From NCBI RefSeq assembly GCF_001642795.1, contig NZ_LKEH01000047.1, positions 132,285-196,284 of the forward strand: 64,000 nt of DNA. Direction: 5' to 3'. Below, piece after piece: positions 1-7,560 of the stretch (positions are counted from its first letter, which is position 1; each line of letters opens with the position of its first letter). The position numbers and the translations under genes are program-made. The notes under the pieces are model-generated. The model did no database searches. It had not been told where the DNA came from and worked only from the letters and a program-made list of their open reading frames with translations. The stretch is from Pseudomonas viridiflava. GTDB lineage: Bacteria; Pseudomonadota; Gammaproteobacteria; Pseudomonadales; Pseudomonadaceae.

Positions 1-2
1 CG

Positions 3-48
3 AAAATCTGGAAGGCCCATGAAAATGCGGATTTCCAGATTTTTTTTT
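3..48 (+). terminator. Terminator-like hairpin at the left edge
   Basis: An 11-bp perfect inverted repeat (arms 3-13 and 33-43, 19-nt loop) ends in a run of nine T, the form of a rho-independent terminator for a plus-strand gene lying left of the window. The loop is long, so it may instead be a remnant palindrome. Confidence 0.55.
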
Positions 49-456
49 GCGTTGCAGATTGTCAGGTCGGAGAGCTGATTGAGCTTCTGTCATGAGTGAA
101 GCGACGATCTCTAAAGCAGTTGGCAAGTCTTTCGAAGCTGAAGGCAGTAGTACCGATCGAGCGTTATGCGCCCGGACAAGCAGCCATCTGTCGCGAAACG
201 TAGCGCCGGAAAGCAGTAATGTCCAATTGCGGGGCGGAGTGCCTGCTCAAGGTTACCCAGCGCCACGCGTTTTGTTCACCCTGTTGCAGCACGTGGCTGT
301 TATCGGCGATTGCAGGGGTTTGCTGAGGTCGAATGTCTGCTGGGTCGACTGGAAACGATGATGGCATTGGGCATGTTCTGACGCCATGGCGAGGTCGGTC
401 GTCCTTCATGACCTGATGACTCATTTTTGCGGATATCGCTTAACCGAGGGTTATGG
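49..456. other. Intergenic, no supported gene
   Basis: Short open frames occur on both strands (for example 164-424 minus) but none has a convincing start, ribosome binding site or recognisable family. Codon use is irregular. It is probably decayed or non-coding DNA. Confidence 0.5.
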
Positions 457-1185
457 TCATAGGACGTTAGTTGCTCGGTACTCGGTGACGAGCTTATCCA
501 GAAAGGTGAACAGCTTTTGATTCATCTCATTCCAGTTGTTAGCGCGCAGCGCTGCGGACTGCTGGACAAAGCGCCGGTCGGAGAGAGTGTTCAGTTCAGG
601 CTCCGAGGCTGCTATCAGAAGCTCTACGACTTCGCTGGTAAATTCCATGTGACATTGGAATCCATAAACCAATGTGCCGTACTCGACGATCTGTCGAGGG
701 CAACCTTCACTTACAGCGAGAATTTTTGCGTCGGCGGTAAGGCCCGGCATATCGTTGTGCCAATGGCCGACCTCGAGCACGTCGCCAAAATGGGCGACTT
801 TGCTGTTGGCTTTACCATCGGCAGTCAGACTAATCGGGTACTTTCCGATTTCCTTTTCTGGACTGTGCCCAAACTGTGCACCCAGTGCCTCTCCGATTAG
901 TTGGGAGCCGAGGCAGATGCCCACGACCGCTTTTCTGGCAACGATTGCCTGGCGGATCAAGCGGCATTCAGCGACGGCATCAAAGTGAGGGCACTGCTCA
1001 ACGGTGGTTGCGGGGGCTTGCGGCCCACCCAGCACTACCAGAAGATCGATATTGTCCGCATTACTCGGCAGAACCTCGTTGGCGTAGACGCGGGAGTAGC
1101 TGATTTTGTAGCCTCGCTCGCGGACCCAGGTTTCATATGCTCCAGGCGCTTCGAATGATTCGTGGACGATGAAATGTACTCTCAT
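457..1185 (-). CDS. Class I glutamine amidotransferase (GMP-synthase-like)
   Basis: Predicted to hydrolyse glutamine or a gamma-glutamyl compound. The nucleophile elbow GICLGSQ places Cys91, with His179 and Glu181 in QCHMEF completing the triad of the class I (triad) family. An oxyanion-type LGGP motif lies near residues 52-55. The frame is open up to 1305, but the fold begins at MRVHFIVHE, so I start at 1185; the longer start would overlap the stop of the upstream gene by one base. It is last in a minus-strand cluster with a DapA-like lyase and a class II aldolase, which suggests release of a glutamyl group or ammonia in the same catabolic route. Substrate unknown. Confidence 0.8.
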   Translation of the reverse strand: MRVHFIVHESFEAPGAYETWVRERGYKISYSRVYANEVLPSNADNIDLLVVLGGPQAPATTVEQCPHFDAVAECRLIRQAIVARKAVVGICLGSQLIGEALGAQFGHSPEKEIGKYPISLTADGKANSKVAHFGDVLEVGHWHNDMPGLTADAKILAVSEGCPRQIVEYGTLVYGFQCHMEFTSEVVELLIAASEPELNTLSDRRFVQQSAALRANNWNEMNQKLFTFLDKLVTEYRATNVL

Positions 1186-1304
1186 GGCAGATATCTCATG
1201 GTGGCCCAGCAAAGGCGAAAGGGGAGGTAGCGGGTGTTCGAATGCGTAATGGGTGATGGGGCATGTCTGGCAGCGAGGTGCTGTCGGGCACTCCAGCCAA
1301 ACCA

Positions 1305-2195
1305 TTATTCCGAAGAAAGCTCGTCCAGTAGACCTTTGAGGTAAATGGTGTCTTTAGCGTCCAGGGGCTGCAAAGGCAGGCGCGGCGCGCCGACATCCAA
1401 CCCCAGCATCTTCAGACCGGCCTTGATTGTTGTGGGCAGGCCGCGACGAGTGATGTACTCCAACAATTCGTACTGGCGATAAAACAGCGCTCGTGCTTCC
1501 AGCAAGTTTTCATTCTGAACAGCATTCCAAAGAGCGAGATTCAGCTCTGGGATGAGGTTTGGTGCGGCGGTGCACCAGCCAGTTGCGCCAGCGATAAGCG
1601 CTTCAAGGGTGAGCGGATTGCAACCGTTGAAGAAAGCGATCCGGCCACCAGTTGCTTTGTACAAACGGTGCATGCGCTGAATGTCGCCGGTACTTTCCTT
1701 GACCATCGTGACGTTTATGACTTCACTCAGGATGCGTAGGATCAGGTCAACGGCAAGGTCGGTTCCGCTGGTGCCTGGGTTGTTGTAAAGCATGATCGGG
1801 ATGTTGATAGCTGCACCGACGGCTTTATAGTGATCGACGATCTCGGTCTCGGTCAGCTTCCAGTAGGAGACCGGCAGTACCATCACTGCTGTGGCGCCAC
1901 AGGATTCGGCCAACTTGGCGCGCTGCACGGTGCGCGAAGTGGTTAGGTCCGAAACGCTGACGACAGTCGGTACGCGCCCGCTGATCTTTTCCTGGCTGTA
2001 ACGTACGACCGATTCCCACTCGCTGTCGGACAGGTAGGCTCCTTCCCCTGTGCTGCCCAAAGGAGCGATTGCGTGCACTCCGGACTGAATGAGGCGTTCG
2101 ATGGACTTGCCCAACGCATCCAGATCAACTGAACCATCAGCACCGAATGGAGTGATGGTGTAGCCGATGACGCCGCGAACTTGAGGTGCAGACAT
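1305..2195 (-). CDS. Dihydrodipicolinate synthase family lyase/aldolase
   Basis: A 296-residue TIM-barrel enzyme of the DapA/NanA superfamily, forming a Schiff base with pyruvate or a related oxo-acid. Visible hallmarks are GSTGE (47-51), the catalytic tyrosine in LYNNPG (Tyr137) and the Schiff-base lysine in MVKES (Lys166). It is not the biosynthetic dapA, which lies at 22.3 kb. Its position between a class II aldolase and a glutamine amidotransferase, under a divergent XRE-cupin regulator, points to a catabolic lyase. The exact substrate cannot be read from the sequence. Confidence 0.85.
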   Translation of the reverse strand: MSAPQVRGVIGYTITPFGADGSVDLDALGKSIERLIQSGVHAIAPLGSTGEGAYLSDSEWESVVRYSQEKISGRVPTVVSVSDLTTSRTVQRAKLAESCGATAVMVLPVSYWKLTETEIVDHYKAVGAAINIPIMLYNNPGTSGTDLAVDLILRILSEVINVTMVKESTGDIQRMHRLYKATGGRIAFFNGCNPLTLEALIAGATGWCTAAPNLIPELNLALWNAVQNENLLEARALFYRQYELLEYITRRGLPTTIKAGLKMLGLDVGAPRLPLQPLDAKDTIYLKGLLDELSSE

Positions 2196-2238
2196 AAATA
2201 AGCCCCGTACAATTTTCTGAGAATGAGTGCAGCTTCAA

Positions 2239-3015
2239 TTAGCCCAAGCAGTCAGCGTGGGCACGCAATGCACGGCGTGCGTAGTAGCTAAACGCAGCGC
2301 CATGACGTTTTGGTGTGGAGATCCAGTCATGGGCCTCTCTGCCCAGTGCCTCCGGAATTGGACGGATTTCACCTGCGCTCATGGCTAGTAACTGCATCCT
2401 GGCAGCGCGCTCGAACAGCAGAGCCAGCACACAGGCCTCTTCGATTGAGCTTCCAGCGACCAGCAGGCCATGGTGAGAAAGCAGGATCGCTCGCTTGTCT
2501 CCAATTGCCCTGGAGATGATTTCGCCCTCCTCGTTTCCGACCGGGACCCCCGGCCATTCCATTAAGAACGCGCAATCGTCGAAAAGCGGGCAAAGGTCCA
2601 TGTGTGAGATTTCAAGCGGTATCTCCAGCATCGACAAGGTTGCGCTGTTCAGCGGATGGGTGTGGATGATGCAACTCACATCTGGGCGTGCTCGGTACAG
2701 CCAACTATGAAAACGATTGGCCGGGTTGGCCATTCCGTTACCGGTCAATACGGTAAGGTCCTCATCAACGATGAGGAGGTTGGATGCTGAGATCTCATCG
2801 AATCCCAGCCCTAGCTGTTGCGTATAATAAGTACCCGGCTCGCCCGTGCGAGCTGTGACCTGACCGGCGAGGCCAGAGTCGTGACCACCATCGAACAGGA
2901 TTCGACAGGCCAGAGCGAGTTTCTGGCGTGATGTGTAGGTGTTATCGATCAACGTGGTCAGCATTTGCTCACGGGCGAGCTTGACGAGTTGGTCTTTCGA
3001 TGTCTGCATGGTCAT
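2239..3015 (-). CDS. Class II aldolase/adducin family protein
   Basis: A 258-residue class II aldolase-like protein, normally a zinc-dependent aldolase or decarboxylase acting on phosphorylated sugars or hydroxyacids. The HTHP motif (His118, His120) and a later HHG (residue 180 region) supply the metal-binding histidines, and TGNGMANPAN is the typical strand before the active site. It is the first gene of the minus-strand cluster, 43 bp before the lyase gene. Two in-frame ATGs (3015 and 3009) are possible. The substrate is not determinable. Confidence 0.85.
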   Translation of the reverse strand: MTMQTSKDQLVKLAREQMLTTLIDNTYTSRQKLALACRILFDGGHDSGLAGQVTARTGEPGTYYTQQLGLGFDEISASNLLIVDEDLTVLTGNGMANPANRFHSWLYRARPDVSCIIHTHPLNSATLSMLEIPLEISHMDLCPLFDDCAFLMEWPGVPVGNEEGEIISRAIGDKRAILLSHHGLLVAGSSIEEACVLALLFERAARMQLLAMSAGEIRPIPEALGREAHDWISTPKRHGAAFSYYARRALRAHADCLG

Positions 3016-3089
3016 GGTCGAGGTACCTGATCGAAGAGCTAAACGTGTTCAGTGGTCGCTGCAACGACCTAGGACACGAAATGATAATA

Positions 3090-3106
3090 ATGACACTTGG
3101 TGTCAT
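3090..3106. promoter_or_regulatory. Palindromic operator between divergent genes
   Basis: ATGACAC-TTG-GTGTCAT is a perfect 7-bp inverted repeat with a 3-nt centre. It lies 41 bp before the XRE-cupin regulator start and 74 bp before the aldolase start, within an AT-rich stretch. It is likely the binding site of the neighbouring regulator (inference). Confidence 0.55.
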
Positions 3107-3147
3107 AAACAAGATATGTTTCATTCTTTTCCAGGGGACAGCTTTGC

Positions 3148-3684
3148 ATGTCGGTTCAGCTGAAGATTTTGCGTAAAAAGATGGGCGTGACCCTTGAGCA
3201 GCTGGCAGGCCAGACGGGATTGACCAAGAGCTACTTGTCAAAGGTAGAGCGAGGTTTGAACTCTCCTTCGATCGCCGTGGCGCTCAAGTTGGCCAAGGCG
3301 CTCAACGTCCAGGCAGAAGAACTCTTCAGCACTGAAGCAGTGCCAGTTGAGGGCTATAGCCTGGTTCGTCGTCAGCAACGTGATGCCTCTCCTAAAGGCG
3401 CGGCTGCGACCCACGTCGCGTTAGCGAAACACATCGGGCAGAGGGCCTTGCTGCCGTTCATGGTCTATCCGCCTAAATCATTTGCGCATTCGGCCTTCAA
3501 GGAGCATCTGGGGGAAGAGTTTGTCTATGTCCATCGCGGAAGCGTGGAGGTCGATTTCGGTAGCGAGCGTCTCATTCTGGAAGAAGGAGACGCGCTGCAT
3601 TTCAATGCGCAGAAATCTCATCGCATTCGCACGGTTTCAGAGACGCAAGCAGAGCTGCTTGTAGTTGTGCACAGCTCGGAATAA
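3148..3684 (+). CDS. XRE family regulator with C-terminal cupin domain
   Basis: A 178-residue DNA-binding regulator. The N-terminal helix-turn-helix (about residues 5-60, containing TKSYLSKVERG) is followed by a single cupin domain (about 105-175, containing GEEFVYVHRG and LEEGDALHFNA), the architecture of XRE-cupin repressors that sense small amines, amino acids or sugar acids. It is transcribed divergently from the aldolase/lyase/amidotransferase cluster and probably controls it. AGGGGA upstream serves as ribosome binding site. Confidence 0.9.
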   Translation: MSVQLKILRKKMGVTLEQLAGQTGLTKSYLSKVERGLNSPSIAVALKLAKALNVQAEELFSTEAVPVEGYSLVRRQQRDASPKGAAATHVALAKHIGQRALLPFMVYPPKSFAHSAFKEHLGEEFVYVHRGSVEVDFGSERLILEEGDALHFNAQKSHRIRTVSETQAELLVVVHSSE

Positions 3685-4377
3685 GCGAGCCCTACAATGC
3701 CTGCAAATCAGATTTGATCCTGCTTTCGCCTATTTCTACAGCTGTCGTGGTTACCTCGTATGGCCAGATTTGATGCGGGTGGTGGGTCAAAGACCACGGT
3801 CCATCGGTCGATCAGGTCCTGTTGAACTGTAATGAGATTCTGATGCAGGCGCTGCGCTAGCGTGAAGACGTTGCTGCATGATGCAGTGGATCGTTACGGG
3901 TCAGCCGGTCAACCTTCGGGTAGTAGCGACCGAGCGCCACGTGGCAATTGACGGGGTGGTTTCGGTTGGTGACCCATCAGGGGCCGCATACGCGAAGAAT
4001 TGTATAAAACCGTTATCACAACCGCCCGAGCCAAGCAGGTTCGTTTCCTGATGCGAGGCGAGGCTGGGCATGACGCGCAAGCTGAAAAAGCATTTTCAAC
4101 GCTTTCGGTAAAAGGTTTGGCCTGCGTGCTCCTACACCTTCCGGAGTAGCGCTCTCTTTTCTTTATGGTCTGAACGGGCATACTCCGAGGCCTCTTCGTA
4201 AGTCCTCAAATGACGAACGCATCACATCTGCTGTCTGGAACCTGCGCATCGTAGGAGTCAATCCGAGCCGCTAGGCGCGTGAAGTTTTTTTCACAGATAT
4301 GGCTATGAGAATTTAGCTATGTAAATATAGGTTGTTCGCGGTGAGCAAGATGAGCCTCGATTTTATCGGAGAAGATC
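3685..4377. other. Intergenic 0.7 kb, probably decayed DNA
   Basis: No frame here has both a plausible start and recognisable protein content. Short open stretches (3909-4181 minus among them) are interrupted and lack ribosome binding sites. The base composition becomes more AT-rich towards 4300, merging into the promoter of the SurE-like gene. It may be the scar of an insertion. Confidence 0.5.
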
Positions 4378-5157
4378 ATGCGTGTTCCCACTTCTAGATT
4401 CGAGCGTATTCTTCTCACTAATGATGACGGGATTGATGCTCCAGGATTGAAGGTTCTTGAGCGTATTGCAAGCCAGCTCGCAGACGAGGTATGGGTTGTG
4501 GCTCCCTTGCTTGATCAAAGCGGCACGTCGCACTCATTGAGTCTCCATACGCCTTTGCGACTCAGTTCCCATGGAGCTAGACGATTTGCAGTGACGGGAA
4601 CCCCAAGCGACTGTGTGGCTATGGCACTCGGGCATCTACTAAGTCACGATCAACCTGATTTGGTTTTATCTGGCGTCAATCGGGGCGCCAATCTCGGGGT
4701 GCAGACAGTCTTTTCTGGAACTGTCGGAGCGGCCATGACAGGCCTTTTATTCGATGTCCCGTCAATCGCCCTTAGTCAGGCAGCTACACAAAGCAGAGCG
4801 ATATCCTGGGAAGTCGTGCTTGCCCATGGGCCGAGCGTTATTAATCAACTGATTGACATGAACTGGCCAAAAGATGTGTGCCTGAACGTCAACTTTCCTG
4901 ATTGCCTGCTGAGTGAGGTTTCCCCTTTAAAATTGACGAGCCAAGGTACTGGTCACGTTCAGGATGTGGAGGTCAGTTCAGAGCATGACCCTCGCGGCGT
5001 TGAATACCATTGGCTGAGTCTGAAAAAGCGTCATACAGAAGAGCAGACAAATACCGAGACGGCTGCGCTGGCAGCCGGGCATATTACGGCGACCCCTTTG
5101 CAGTTCGAGCGAACGCATTTCGGCGCGCTTGCTGCGATGGCTGTAAATGTAGTTTAG
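4378..5157 (+). CDS. surE: SurE-family 5'/3'-nucleotidase
   Basis: A 259-residue metal-dependent phosphatase of the SurE family, dephosphorylating nucleoside monophosphates. LLTNDDG (Asp16, Asp17) gives the metal site; GTPSDC and SGVNRGANLG are the other family signatures, and FSGTVGAAM follows as expected. GGAGAA stands 4-9 bases before the ATG. The usual pseudomonad surE sits beside pcm and nlpD; this one instead precedes a MarR regulator and a polysaccharide lyase, so it is probably an extra, accessory copy. Codon use is less GC-biased than in core genes. The symbol refers to the family, not to the core locus. Confidence 0.85.
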   Translation: MRVPTSRFERILLTNDDGIDAPGLKVLERIASQLADEVWVVAPLLDQSGTSHSLSLHTPLRLSSHGARRFAVTGTPSDCVAMALGHLLSHDQPDLVLSGVNRGANLGVQTVFSGTVGAAMTGLLFDVPSIALSQAATQSRAISWEVVLAHGPSVINQLIDMNWPKDVCLNVNFPDCLLSEVSPLKLTSQGTGHVQDVEVSSEHDPRGVEYHWLSLKKRHTEEQTNTETAALAAGHITATPLQFERTHFGALAAMAVNVV

Positions 5158-5254
5158 CTTATCGCTTCCAACACTTGAGAAGATCAATACGTTTTTGACC
5201 GCAACGCTTTGCCCCGTTGTACGCCCAGAACATTGCGGTCCTTTGGAGCTTTCA

Positions 5255-5686
5255 ATGAGTATTTCAGTATTGCGAGAGCAATTGACACGTTTGAGCAAAC
5301 GCCTGCGTCAAGAGGCACAAAACCATCCGGAAGGCTGGTCTCAAATGTTGGTTCTGAGCGCGATTGATCGAATGGCTGGAGCTGCAACGCCTACCCAGAT
5401 CGCGGAAGCCGAGAGGATGCAATCTTCAAATCTCGCCTCGTTGCTCAGAGAGCTGGACGCACGAAAATTGATTGAGCGGACTCCGGACATTCACGACAAA
5501 CGACGCGTCAGGATCAGCCTTTCTGAGGGCGGTAAGGCCCTTCTACAAGAGAGCCGGGACCAGCGTGATCGCTGGTTAAGCAATGCCGTCCAGAGCTGTC
5601 TTACAGAAGAGGAACGTCATCAGCTCGAAGCTGCCGGCGTGCTCATGGAGAAGTTAAGCAATTACAGCCAAACCTTCGATAAATGA
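5255..5686 (+). CDS. MarR family transcriptional regulator
   Basis: A 143-residue winged-helix protein. The segment TPTQIAEAERMQSSNLASLL is the recognition helix region, and the wing follows in DIHDKRRVRISLSEGGK, a near-consensus MarR DxRxxxxxLT-type wing. The start at MSISVLREQ is preferred because GGAG lies 7 bases upstream; the frame is open further 5' without a good site. It lies between the SurE-like gene and the lyase gene on the same strand, so it may regulate this accessory cluster. Confidence 0.85.
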   Translation: MSISVLREQLTRLSKRLRQEAQNHPEGWSQMLVLSAIDRMAGAATPTQIAEAERMQSSNLASLLRELDARKLIERTPDIHDKRRVRISLSEGGKALLQESRDQRDRWLSNAVQSCLTEEERHQLEAAGVLMEKLSNYSQTFDK

Positions 5687-5729
5687 CCGTCATCAAAATG
5701 GTATCAGGGTTTTATTTTAACGAAAGCTC

Positions 5730-6959
5730 ATGGGCCTGGAGGCATTCTTGAAGTTATTAATCCACACACGGCTCAAGCGAGTATTTTCCAGAACCTTACA
5801 CCTTAGTCTGCTGATATCCATTGCACCTCATTGTGGCGCAGTGCTGGTGGATACTCACCCGTTTGTCCACCCTGGTTTGCTGCATTCGAAGCAGGATTTT
5901 GAACGTGTGCAAGTCAAGGTGGCGAGCAATGAACAGCCCTGGCGGGCGGGCTGGCAGAAACTGATCGATAATCGTCATGCTGCACTCAATTGGCAGTCGC
6001 ATCCTCAAGTGATCGTTTATCGTGGACTGGACCACCTGCATAAAGAAAACTACCGGATACTGTACAATGATATCGCAGCCGCTTATGCGTTAGCACTACG
6101 TTGGCGAATTTCGCATAATGATGCCTACGCAGCCAACGCTGTAGAAATATTGAATCAATGGTCTGCCACGTTAACATCGATTGAGGGATCGGGTGACCGT
6201 TACCTGGCGTCTGGACTTTATGGTTATCAATTTGCAAATGCTGCCGAGATATTGCGTGATTATTCTGGCTGGGCACCGGCGGATTTTCGACGTTTTCAGC
6301 AGATGATGCTGACCAGGTTTTACCCTATGAATCACGATTTTCTGACTCATCATGACAACGCACTGGTAGATCATCATTGGGCAAACTGGGACCTCGCGAA
6401 CCTCAATGCGATGCTAGCCATCGGCGTACTCACTGATCGGCGTGACATCTATAACGAGGCCTTAGAGTATTTCAAGAATGGTGCAGGCAACGGGTCAATC
6501 CGGCATGTTGTGTGGCATCTCCATAGCCCTCTGCTTGGTCAGGTGCAGGAAAGCGGTCGGGATCAGGCGCATACGATGCTTGATATCGCCTTGCTCGGTT
6601 CGTTTTGCCAAACGGCCTGGAACCAGGGAGATGACGTGTATAGCTACGACAACAATCGTGTATTGGCAGGTGCTGAATATGTAGCCAAGTACAATCTTGG
6701 CTATGAGGTGCCTTTTACTCCTTATACTAATAGTATTGGAACTCAGTCAGTCATATCCGAGCAATCCAGAGGTGATAAGCGGCCGATCTGGGAAATGCTT
6801 TATAATCACTATGTTGTGATGAGGCATTTGAAGGCTCCCAATGTGGAAGCTTTTGCAAAACAGGTCAGAGTTGAAGGCGGCGGCGGCGATTACAGTCCAA
6901 ACAGTGGAGGCTATGACCAATTGGGTTACGGAACGTTAATGTTTTCTCTGGGGCGGTGA
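5730..6959 (+). CDS. Secreted alginate-lyase-family protein
   Basis: A 409-residue protein with a basic N-terminus followed by a hydrophobic stretch (residues 22-40) resembling a signal peptide, then an all-helical alpha/alpha-toroid of the alginate lyase (PF05426-like) type. Characteristic pieces are VHPGLLH near the N-terminus, VDHHWANWDLAN in the middle, and QESGRDQAHTMLD, whose His/Arg-rich motifs would line the active site. It probably acts on uronic-acid polysaccharide in the periplasm or outside the cell. It differs from AlgL of the alginate operon. Codon use is less GC-rich than in the core genes. The ribosome binding site is weak, so the start is uncertain. Confidence 0.75.
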   Translation: MGLEAFLKLLIHTRLKRVFSRTLHLSLLISIAPHCGAVLVDTHPFVHPGLLHSKQDFERVQVKVASNEQPWRAGWQKLIDNRHAALNWQSHPQVIVYRGLDHLHKENYRILYNDIAAAYALALRWRISHNDAYAANAVEILNQWSATLTSIEGSGDRYLASGLYGYQFANAAEILRDYSGWAPADFRRFQQMMLTRFYPMNHDFLTHHDNALVDHHWANWDLANLNAMLAIGVLTDRRDIYNEALEYFKNGAGNGSIRHVVWHLHSPLLGQVQESGRDQAHTMLDIALLGSFCQTAWNQGDDVYSYDNNRVLAGAEYVAKYNLGYEVPFTPYTNSIGTQSVISEQSRGDKRPIWEMLYNHYVVMRHLKAPNVEAFAKQVRVEGGGGDYSPNSGGYDQLGYGTLMFSLGR

Positions 6960-7148
6960 TTTTTATCGTGCGTCAGAGCATGCACTGGTCTGGTTGTGTC
7001 GTCGGTTTCTGTATGTCCTGACCTGTATGAGCCGTATTGAATTTTGAATAAATGCTCATTCGCATAGCGTATCTTGGTGCGCGTTAGACCGCACTTGCTG
7101 AAAATCTGCGCCGTCGCACAGCACACTCTTGGGACTTCGGAAATGCAT

Positions 7149-7517
7149 TCACTCTGCTTTCTGTGCGATGGAAGCGCAGCGGGGTTTTCCTATCGCATAC
7201 CTGAGAGCTGGATCGATCGTCGCATCGAAGCGTGTCAGGGCTTCGGAGTTGATCAAAAGGGGAAACTGGAAAGCGCTTCGATCGGTCAGGTTGACTTCTA
7301 TAGTGCGTGAAGCATCACCCATGCATACGGTCAGGAGGATGACAGGCCGATTGGAATACAAACTCCTGTCGTACGGGCCGCGATCATCCGCACGGCGTTT
7401 GATCTGATCTATTCCCTCCAGCGGTCTTTCGATGACGCGGGTGTGACTGCCATCAATCGCAAGCTTGAAGCTGACCCAGCGCTCACCATGACGTTTGCCT
7501 GGCCAGATACCGCCAAA
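7149..7517 (-). pseudogene. 5'-truncated retropepsin-like (RimK-associated, DUF785) protease fragment
   Basis: The minus frame reads without a stop from the katG terminator to a stop at 7149. It includes the stretches KRHGERWVSFKLA, VIERPLEG, RPVILLTVCMGD and RTIEVNLTDRSAFQFPLLI, followed by DPALRYAIGKP. These match my memory of the C-terminal half of the ATP-dependent zinc protease/retropepsin-like family. The N-terminal portion with the catalytic DTGA motif is absent, replaced by the katG terminator, and there is no start codon with a ribosome binding site. It is therefore a gene remnant. Confidence 0.6.
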
Positions 7518-7543
7518 AAAAACGCCTCCACTAGGGAGGCGTT
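7514..7543 (-). terminator. Rho-independent terminator of katG
   Basis: A 9-bp perfect stem (7521-7529 with 7535-7543, 5-nt loop) is followed on the minus strand by a run of T. It starts 18 bases after the katG stop codon. Confidence 0.9.
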
Positions 7544-7560
7544 CCTGAGCTCTTACTGCA

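Noticed and set aside
164..424. Possible small gene on the minus strand near the left edge
   Set aside because: It has no ribosome binding site, no recognised family and irregular codon use.
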